DNA of 64,000 nt. Source: Loripinus fragilis. Its lineage: Eukaryota > Mollusca > Bivalvia > Lucinida > Lucinidae. The stretch is taken from positions 62,627,066 to 62,691,065 of the forward strand of contig OZ026524.1 of assembly GCA_964019695.1 (NCBI GenBank), written 5' to 3'. A program made the position numbers and the translations under genes. The notes below the pieces were generated by a model. It was not told where the DNA came from, did not search any database, and saw nothing but the letters and a program-made list of their open reading frames with translations. Below are positions 56,349-64,000 of the stretch, piece by piece; the stretch's first letter is position 1; each line of letters opens with the position of its first letter.

Positions 56349-56666
56349 ATGGCCGAGGACTCGAATATCAGTACACGTGTGCTGATATCAACAAAATGCG
56401 GCATCGGATTCCTGGCATCCGTTTGGAGCCATGAAAACCAAAAGGTAGTTTACCTCGAAGGTGAAAGACAGGAGTACATGTCTTCTCGTGCAAGGGTTCA
56501 GGAATCCACCACCTGGTCCAACAACTTTGTGTTAAATAATTGCCTTAGTGCACTGGCGATGTGTCTGGTAGCCGATAGTTTTGCCTGTGTTCCGGGTCCG
56601 TGCTGGCCAACTCCCGACAACAATTACACGACTTTCGCACAAGAATGCTTTGACTGTAGCCAGTGA
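56349..56666 (+). CDS. Hypothetical 105-residue ORF (tentative)
   Basis: ATG at 56349 in a good context (GGGCATGG), 105 codons, TGA at 56664. The GC content of this stretch is clearly higher than that of its AT-rich surroundings. Six cysteines cluster in the C-terminal half (NNCLSALAMCLVADSFACVP, GPCWPTP, ECFDC). There is a hydrophobic stretch at 75-85 but no N-terminal signal. It starts 28 bp after a SINE tail. No family is recognised, and it could be a chance frame in a mobile element. Confidence 0.22.
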   Translation: MAEDSNISTRVLISTKCGIGFLASVWSHENQKVVYLEGERQEYMSSRARVQESTTWSNNFVLNNCLSALAMCLVADSFACVPGPCWPTPDNNYTTFAQECFDCSQ

Positions 56667-56944
56667 AATATAGACAAGAGTCAAATAATTCATGCAGACA
56701 GAGTTTGTGACCTTTTACGTGGTCAAGGACTCGCATGACAGACCCCTAAACAATTTACTCTGTGAATATGGCCCTATTTGGTATGTGAATCAAATGTTAG
56801 TAAACTGAAACCCCCATTCCACAGACACATACGTGCTCTAACGCTCTAAATGTTGTGTTGACAGTCAGCGATAATAAGAATATAGTACGCCGTCAGGTGC
56901 AGTATTTTGCATATGGTTACATGTAGCACCCAGGACCAGCATGT

Positions 56945-57245
56945 GCGGTTCCAGAGGGGGGGACAGGGGGTCCGGACCCCCCTGGAAAATTACAAAAATG
57001 TAGGGTTTCTTAGCAATACTGGTCCGGATCCCCTTAAAATCACTAAAGCTACCAAGCCAGAATTCATTGTTGGGCCATCATCGGCCCGCCAGCGAAACGC
57101 CATTTAAATGGCGTTTCGCAGCAGGCCGTTGATGGCCCGCTTATAGTGGCATTTGGATCCTTCCTCCCCTTATCAAACTCGAAAAAAAAAACGTTGTCAA
57201 TGTTGGACCCCCTCTGACAGAACTTTCTGGATCCGCGCATGACCA
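56945..57245. mobile_element. GGATCC-type MITE fragments
   Basis: GGGGGTCCGGACCCCCCTGG at about 56966-56985, and the end CTGGATCCGCGCATGACC near 57226. Shared GAAAATTACAA/CGGATCC words link it to 31433-31585 and 58925-59205. It is interrupted by the palindrome at 57071. Confidence 0.55.
57071..57139. repeat. Palindrome with 28-bp perfect core
   Basis: The core at 57092-57119 (GCGAAACGCC ATTTAAAT GGCGTTTCGC) is a perfect palindrome with no loop. Flanks GGGCCATCATCGGCC and GGCCGTTGATGGCCC extend it to about 69 bp. Confidence 0.92.
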
Positions 57246-57589
57246 TTTTAGAGTCTGCTTTTCTCTCCATAAAAATACCAGTCAGGACCATTTTAGAGGC
57301 AAGGCGGGACCAAAATAGATGCCATGACAAGTTTAGATACAGGACCACTTTAGATAATGCGCGCACACGCACAGGTGTTCCTACCAGGCGGCTCATTTAC
57401 GCGTTCCGCATCAACCTTTCGAAATGGAATGATCCAAAGGTAAATACTCTAGGTCATGGTACATCTATAGATCCGTATTTTCAATGAAGTAAATACAGTC
57501 GTACGTCATTATCTATACCTCCACTAGATACATGTAATTATAATAAATCGTATCAGTGCATGTATTTACATGTCAGTAGATCGTATAGT

Positions 57590-57930
57590 CAGGGGCGATC
57601 GGGACTCCCGTGCGAATTTGATGCCGATTTATGGTGACCTATACCAAATCAAACTTTAGGGGATAACTAATGAAAATCACCTGGTCACCCATCTGGGTTT
57701 CTCGTCTGGACGTCATTATGACGTCATCAAAATAGCGTATTTTGTATCAGTGCAATTTAAACGGTATGTCTATTGTAGTATATGGGGATCAGGACTTTCT
57801 TGCATTTTGTGTGCCAATTTCAGTCGAAATGCACCAAATTTAATCTTAGGGGGTAAATAATTAAAACTAACATGTCGCCCATATTGTCTTCGCATCAGAA
57901 CAAAAAGATGACGTCTTTGAAATGACGCCT
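57590..57930 (+). repeat. Repeat family G, two diverged tandem copies
   Basis: Copy 1 (57590-57745): TAGTCAGGGGCGATCGGGAC, TGCCGATTTATGGTGACCTA, GGTCACCCATCTGGG and a TGACGTCAT pair. Copy 2 (57785-57930): TCAGGACTTTCTTGCATTTT, GTGCCAATTTC-GTCG, ATCTTAGGGGGTAAATAATT and GTCGCCCATATTGTC. A third copy is inverted at 63650-63835. Confidence 0.7.
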
Positions 57931-58924
57931 AATATGTAAATACCACATATATATGCATTTTGTCCATTTCCAACGCTTGGAAATATTCCTTTAATGAACT
58001 GGTAGCCTTATCATGACTGAATGCAAACTCTTTTAAATCGTAACATACAAAATATATTCAGATAGGGTGAAGTTAGTTCGAGAGTGGGACGTAAATGCCG
58101 TCACGATTTACGAATAAAAAGACAGTGGAGTGAATGAAAAACAAACAGTGTTTTTGATTATAAACGGAGTAAATATAATCTCTTATACTATATATATATA
58201 GATCTACTACGACCTCTGACCAATGACCTTTGGGTCTTTCTACTTCTATTTCAAACGATTGATGCAGAATACTTACAATGAGCCAGTCTGGCTAGAACAT
58301 ATGTGCATGTCACGCTTTTATAGTAAATGTAAATAAATGCCTGAAACTCTTTTTTCTAGAACAACATATCAATATTGTAAATAGAGTCACGCTTCAAAGC
58401 TTTTGGTTTATCTGTAGCTGCTTATCCTACACCCAAATAAAATATAGTAGTAATAATCATTTGCATACACTATCAACCAAACTCATTATAGTCCGATTTT
58501 GACCACTGAAGGATCAAAAGTTAGAAGAGTCTACTTAATAGTTCATGATATGGAAATAAGGATAAACCACTCAACAAGTTACCCAATGTACTTCGATAGC
58601 ACGGGCAATAGAAAACTGTTACAATCTGATACATCTTTCGTATGCTACTAGGTAGAATCGTCTTCAAAGGTCAAAATCGGACAATAAGGCATTCTTGTTG
58701 ATATGGCTAAAGAAATATCTGAATCCACATGAAAATAGTTGTTCAAAAGTCATAAGCATATTGATCACTGGCAATAGTTAACATGAGTCCTCTGCTGCTC
58801 CACAGCAACACAAATCAGTACAATATAAATGGTTTGTTTTGTACTTACACCGAGATGTTTCGCATACAGACACGCTGCAACCACATTTTATCAGCTGCAG
58901 AGGGGTTTCGGGGGCAGGAGGCAA
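57931..58924. other. No gene seen
   Basis: AT-rich. No coding, RNA or repeat signal recognised. Confidence 0.45.
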
Positions 58925-59205
58925 CATGAGTGGATCCAGGAATTTTTGTCAGTTTTATTTAGTCCTCAGCTTATTTTACAGTTTAAAGAGGGGTTCCAAT
59001 GGTTTTATTGCTGAGAAAACTACACTTATACTTTACAAAGGATCCAGAGGCGGTCCATTATTTTCTGGGGGCGGGGGGGATGTCCAACTCTTTCCAGGGG
59101 GGGGGGTCCAAATGCTAATTTCTATAGAAACCCATATACGTACTTGTTATTTTCCAGGGGGAGTGTCCGGTCCCCCTATCCCCCTCTGGATCCGCACATG
59201 GGCAA
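58925..59205. mobile_element. GGATCC-ended G-rich MITE
   Basis: Starts GTGGATCCAGGAATTTTTGT and ends CCCTCTGGATCCGCACATGG (inverted GGATCC ends). Internal runs include GGGGGCGGGGGGG, a 10-G run at 59097-59106, and TTTCCAGGGGGAGTGTCCGG. An open frame across it encodes glycine-rich sequence and is not credible. Confidence 0.65.
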
Positions 59206-59429
59206 TTTTATCATAACGGGACAATATTTATCACAGTCCGGCCTCTAACCATAATTGTCAGGCATTGATTTGTCAGGATTAATGACAGGTGAGGTTTCCC
59301 GATACTGCGCACGTTAAACACCTTCGAGAAACACAGCTCTTGGAAGTGGTAGTTCTTGCAATTTAGCTTTTTGTCTCCAAAACATCCACCACCTCAACGC
59401 AGTGAGTCGAACAATATCGGTGACTGGCT

Positions 59430-59560
59430 AATGCACAGTAAGAAAGACGGCAAAGATCAGGAATCGATACAATCAAGTACCACACCTGTCCCAGGATACC
59501 AATGGGAAAGTAACAAACTCTGAGTTAGACATCACAAACGAGAGCCAAGAGGTCAGGACA
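59430..59560 (+). repeat. Dispersed repeat family E, copy 3
   Basis: GTAAGAAAGACGGCAAAGAT, CAGGAATCGATACAATCAAG, CCAGGATACCAATGGGAAAG and CACAAACGAGAGCCAAGAGG match the copy at 16615-16735. Confidence 0.8.
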
Positions 59561-59764
59561 ATTTACAAATATATTACTCTAGTGCATCCGCCACAGTGCT
59601 TTCTAAGGGCACAGGCCTACGCATAATGTACTCAAAGCCAGTATTCAGCACTTTTGGTTTATCTAATATGATGCTGTAAATCTGTCACTCAGATCATTAA
59701 AACCAAGGTTCTGCAGGTCATTATAACAGCCATTCTACTGGCTTTGTTTATACATTAGATTAGT

Positions 59765-60097
59765 TTGTTTGTTTGTTTGTTTGTTTTGTTGCTTTACGTC
59801 CCAAGTCAACAGCTATGGTCATTGCGGGACGGTCAGTTCACCTAACCACACTTTTTCCTGGGCAGGCTTGAACAAGCGGATAACCAGTAATTCGTGCACT
59901 TACTTTCGCTTGTAACTGACAACAACCCTTCTTGAAAATGAATCAGCGGAAGGGAGGAGAATGACCGTAGAAATTATTTCATGATCAATCTCCACGAAAG
60001 TATGGGACCGGGCCGGGATCGAACTCGCGACCCCTGAAATTGCAGTCAGACACGCATCTGTAGCCAGACACGTTACCGACTGCGCTAAGCGGCCCGG
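59765..60097 (-). mobile_element. Long tRNA-derived SINE with 14-bp target-site duplication
   Basis: The minus strand begins GGGCCGCTTAGCGCAGTCGG (A-box) and carries CGCGAGTTCGATCCCGG (B-box). A central region of about 200 bp follows, ending GACCATAGCTGTTGACTTGG and a (CAAA)n tail. Perfect duplications TACATTAGATTAGT flank it at 59751-59764 and 60098-60111. 333 bp. A different family from the 200-bp SINEs here. Confidence 0.94.
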
Positions 60098-60189
60098 TAC
60101 ATTAGATTAGTAGCACCAAGATTGTTTCAAGACAAATTTTTCATGGAAATCTGAGATATAGTAAAATTTGATGTCTGGTATGGTTCAAA

Positions 60190-61400
60190 ATTTATCAACT
60201 CTTTGCCTTTTGGGTAATATTGCATGCTTTTTTGTCGTCTGCTGATTTTTTTTTTTAAATCAAATTTTTCTAAAATACCCTCAGAGTAACAAACAGTTTG
60301 GATGCAGATCAGGCCCTGATCTGGGACAAACTGTTTGCAAAGGTTAGCAGCAGACGACACTAGTAGGCATGATCAGTCTGATCTGGACAGTTGTGATAGT
60401 TTGTTAAAAAGTTACTGAAACATTTCAGCAGACGTCAGAAGCAGACTCTTTGCGTACTGGGCAATCTTGCATACTTTTTGTGGTCTGCAGATTTTTTTAT
60501 GACTCATTTTTTTTCGTAATATTCTATCAGGAAAATGATCATAGTGTAAAAAGTAAAGAAAGTATCAAACAGTTTGGATCCAGATCAGGCCTGACATTAA
60601 GCCAGGGCATAATCTGGGTCTAAACTGTTAGCAAAGGCTATCAGAAAAAATACTAGGAAGGAAAGAGTTAATACAATTTTTGGCTAATAGCTCAGACTCT
60701 GATTAGACTCTTTACTCTGCAGTAGCTGATCTGGGTCTGCACTGTTTGACAAAGCTTCTGACCCACTTTCTGTACATTTTTCGCTGAGGTGAGATGATTC
60801 GAATTTCGGAAGTAGATGTATGGTTTTATTTATGTATAATTCATGTATCTGAAGACTGGTCAGGATAGCTTGATGATCCCTCTGGTCTCTCTATCCGAAA
60901 TATTCAAGCCCTTTGCTAGTCTGTGTAACTAAGCATGCTGGTTTTAAATTCAGCCTATAGTACAGCAAATTCAAAATTGGATTAATTGTTTTTGTTCATA
61001 GCATATATTTGCTAACATCAATTTACCTATGTAAGTATTAGGGCAAACAGTGTGAACTCAGATCAGGGTGCTCCTATATGAGCAGTCTGATCTGGGTCTA
61101 CACTAATTGTCAAAAAAAGCTCATACGTCAAAAGCAGATTAACTCTCCCTACTGGGTAATTTTGAATCTTGATTTTTTTTCTTCAAAATATTCTTTCAGC
61201 AATACCATAATTGTGTCAAACAGTTTGGATCCAGATGAGGCCCGACGTTATGTCGGGCCTGATATGATCTAGGTCAAACCTGTTCGCAAAGATTATCAGC
61301 AGAAGACAGCTAGTACGGATAAAATTGGCTAACAGCTCAGACCCTGATAAGACTCTATATATATGCACCTGCTGATATGTGTCTGCACTGTTTGCCAATC
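60190..61400. mobile_element. Cluster of hairpin MITEs (family F1), about five copies
   Basis: Cores of the form AACAGTTTGGATCCAGATCA ... TGATCTGGG-CAAACTGTT recur at about 60293, 60565, 60730 (half), 61050 and 61215. Flanks repeat CTGGGTAAT-TTG, CGTCTGCTGA and CTATCAGCAGA. Terminal TTAACTCTT / AAAGAGTTAA words separate units. One core holds the palindrome GGCCCGACGTTATGTCGGGCC. A lone member is at 20755-20995. Confidence 0.8.
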
Positions 61401-61869
61401 TGAAAAAAATTCTACAGAACCCCAGGTGTGGAACCCATTAAAATTGGATATTTATCATTCTCTTGGAGAGACTGCATGCTATGCTGATAAGCTGTCAAAT
61501 AATCATTATTTATTCTCGTTTTATAGTTTGTAATTGAGGGCTCAATTGGAGCCTCTCTCAGTTCAATTTTCGTAGGCCTGCCCTGAGCCCAGGTGAAAGA
61601 ATGCTTCGTGGATAGAGTCTCCAGCATAGCTAAATGCCTACCAATATGATTTCTTGCTCTTTCCTGACATTGAACTAGTTAATATCAGCACCTGAAAGTG
61701 CATTGAATTCGATCAGAGCCCTGGTTGTGGCATCATGGCACATCTATAATAAGTGTCCTGATCTTAGAAACTTGATGATATATGCGCAAGACTGTTAAAG
61801 AAAATGTAAAATATCAACACTCTGCAATTGTTTTATATGTGTTTTATTTAAGCGGCGAAAAACAAAATT
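61401..61869. other. No gene seen
   Basis: A minus-strand frame at 61412-61627 shows no recognisable domain. Confidence 0.35.
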
Positions 61870-63430
61870 TGCTCCTCTGCAAAACTGGGGGTAGGGTTGT
61901 GCATTAGCCCATATAAGACAAAATATTTAAGATAGAAAAGTAAACTTTGGTTTTACATTCGTCAATTGAGTATATGTTTGTTAAACCTAATCTAAAACGG
62001 TTTGAAACCAACTCAGATCAGTCGTTAAACTGAATGAGGATAGCCAAAATTACCACTTTTAAATTATAATTAAGTTAATGTAACGCACATAATACAACAT
62101 GTAGCCGTATTAATATTAAACAGCTGTCATATGTAGTAAAGACATCCAGTAATTTGCAGAATATTAGAATGTTCATTGATTAGCTAGTTTTAATGCCTTG
62201 TTTCTGTACCTCAAACTTTCAATTTTCTTATTCTCAAATTGATAAAATAACATATGTAACAAGCTGATACAGGCTAACACCCATGCTTACAGTGTGCAAA
62301 CATCTCCTATTCGACGCACATTGAATCGGTACATACGAAAGAATATGTCTAAAAGGGTTTGGGATGGAGCAGGTCATTACTCAGCTTGCAGTCAAAATCT
62401 TGTTTGATGATTATTCTGGTTTTTATGATATGAGTAGGACAATTATTTTACCAGAGAAGCAGAAATAATAATCGATATTGTACATGTATATGACTTGGAT
62501 AAGAATTGGGTTAGAATATTTACATTAGAAAGGGACATTTACTAAATTGTACTGTTTAAATGTGAAAAGATTATTTCCTATGTTCCTCTAGGATGTATCT
62601 TTATTTTAGAATAATTTATATTAAGAAATATTGAAACAAATATTCATAACATCTGTAACAAAGATACAGGGGCTTAATAATCATCAATACCTAAGATTTA
62701 GGCACCAGAGGCTAGAGACATTAGCTAGAAAAACATGCGAATTTTCTTACATCAAGTCAATGCCCTTGCTCATTTATTATGTCATGTAACATATGTTACA
62801 GCCTTTAACAAGTGATTCAATCTTGTTGTTTAACCTGCAAAATCTATAATTCTTTATAATATGAGCAAGACAATCCCAAAAATGCAAGATATCCAACAGC
62901 AGCAAATGTTTTCATATATTTTTTACTTAAATGATGCCTACCAAATTAGGCTCCTTAGAATTGGGTGTAGCCTTTGGGTTGTTTTTATAATTTCTCGTAT
63001 AAGACTCTTTATTTAAAGTATTAAAGCAAACTTTGGATTTTCTCTAACCCTTATGAGTTTGTTAGTATAAAATAAACAAAACATTTTCGAAAATGCGCAT
63101 ATCAGCTAAAAAGTAAATGATATTGGTCACAATTTTCATGTTTAAAGGATAATCTAATTAAAGTAACGCACATAACACCACAGGAAGCTGTAATTTTGCT
63201 CCAAAAGAATTTATAGGTAGCTAAAGTAGTCAATATGCAGACCATATGAGTAGTTTAAATAATTAGTCTTCTTTCTGTAGCTCAAACTTTTAATTTTCTT
63301 TTTTTTCTAAATTTACTATGGTAACATATGTAACAGGCTGTCAGAGACTAACGCCCCGGCGAACATAGTGCAAACATCTATTAAAAGACGCAGTTTGAAA
63401 TCCTCTTTTAGATAGGGGCAATAACATTCT
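61870..63430 (+). repeat. Diverged tandem duplication, ~1.08-kb period
   Basis: Segments 61870-62400 and 62960-63430 share, in order: AAACTTTGG, GTAACGCACATAA (62078 and 63163), CTGTA-CTCAAACTTT-AATTTTCTT, ATAACATATGTAAC-GGCTG-like and GTGCAAACATCT (about 62292 and 63370). No coding signal in either. Confidence 0.75.
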
Positions 63431-63649
63431 CAGCCATCAGTCTTAAGGTGGCCCGATAAGCTGGGTATTTATAGGAAATCTACAGTATTTTGCATGCAAA
63501 ATATAGTTATCGAGAAATAATTCATTGTCCAAGTCAGGTAAAGCATTGATGTAACCATCATATGACTAAAATAATTGATATTATGTTAAAAAAAAGCGTT
63601 CGTGTTGGATAAGTATGACCATACCAACACAAACCATAGCTTTTATTAA

Positions 63650-63835
63650 CGAGCAGTTTCTCATTATGGTCGCCATATTTATGACGTCATAACTAGCTAC
63701 AGACGCGGATTTGAGATGGGTGACCACCTTTAAATCAAAGGTAAGACTCCATTGAAGGTTTTGATATGGGTCACCATAAATCGGCACACAATTCACACGG
63801 GACCTATTTTTTGTCCCTAAGGGCCCTGACTAGTA
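63650..63835 (-). repeat. Repeat family G, inverted copy
   Basis: The minus strand reads TAGTCAGGGCCCTTAGGGAC, GTGTGCCGATTTATGGTGAC, GGTCACCCATCTCAAATCC and TATGACGTCATAAATATGG, matching 57590-57745. Confidence 0.8.
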
Positions 63836-63965
63836 ATGATATGTCGATTATACTATGATTTATCGATATACTATTACATATAACTTTCAGTATATCGCAA
63901 TAGTGTGTCGATATGTCGTTATATTATTTCGATATATCGTCATATGTCAATATATCACAATAAAA
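63836..63965. repeat. Degenerate ATATCGATATGTCG-type simple repeat
   Basis: Alternating TATCGATAT, TATGTCGAT, TATATCGCAAT and GATATGTCGTTAT words with no fixed period, directly beyond the family G copy. Confidence 0.7.
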
Positions 63966-64000
63966 ACAGTTGAAATACACTTCCCAGACTCCGTACAGTG

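Noticed and set aside
58839..59216. 125-codon glycine-rich frame
   Set aside because: It crosses a G-run MITE, with no ATG and no domain.

Overview
This window looks like genomic DNA from an invertebrate animal, most likely a bivalve mollusc (inference). It is AT-rich and gene-poor, and it is densely packed with tRNA-derived SINEs, decayed LINEs, Tc1/mariner relics, MITEs, foldback elements and diverged tandem repeats. Nothing prokaryotic is present: there are no operons, no ribosome-binding-site logic and no CRISPR.

Only one protein-coding gene is well supported. It lies on the minus strand and encodes a predicted type II membrane glycosyltransferase-like protein. A short exon at 29447-29606 carries the ATG, a signal anchor and the start of the stem. 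A long terminal exon at 8122-9158 carries the lumenal catalytic-type domain with seven N-glycosylation sequons. Splice phases match (phase 1 to phase 1), giving a 398-residue product interrupted by a 20.3-kb intron. That intron holds most of the repeats described between 9.2 and 29.4 kb. Two further open reading frames (45141-45342 and 56349-56666, both plus) are tentative exon candidates with no assigned function, and a third (25706-25912) could encode a short secreted Cys-bearing peptide but may be chance.

Layout: 1-8 kb, LINE relics, a dispersed repeat family, two 21-bp minisatellites, one double-armed foldback element and a SINE. 8-9.2 kb, the glycosyltransferase-like terminal exon. 9.2-29.4 kb, the intron, with a MITE dimer, a mariner-like element, foldback elements, a Tc1-like element with long inverted ends, a candidate 3-bp-TSD transposon, nested inverted-repeat elements and several SINEs. 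29.4-29.6 kb, the signal-anchor exon. 30-46 kb, a low-complexity/tandem region, a second foldback family, a Tc1 relic, hairpins and MITEs. 46.2-49.4 kb, a 28-copy, 90-bp satellite bounded by two foldback monomers. 49.5-56 kb, large diverged tandem arrays carrying repeated CCATGG dyads that resemble RFX X-boxes. 56-64 kb, SINEs, G-rich MITEs, a cluster of hairpin MITEs and a 1.1-kb duplication.

The most unusual feature is a pair of foldback families, called A and B here. Their sequences differ but they share a plan: a TTATCA start, an internal GATAAATAGAAT, a terminal hairpin of about 150 bp with an identical 16-nt loop (GCGAGGCTTGCCGAGC), and a CTCTA end. The 90-bp satellite is exactly the 3' half of the family B hairpin, repeated 28 times. 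This suggests that the terminal hairpin seeded the satellite.
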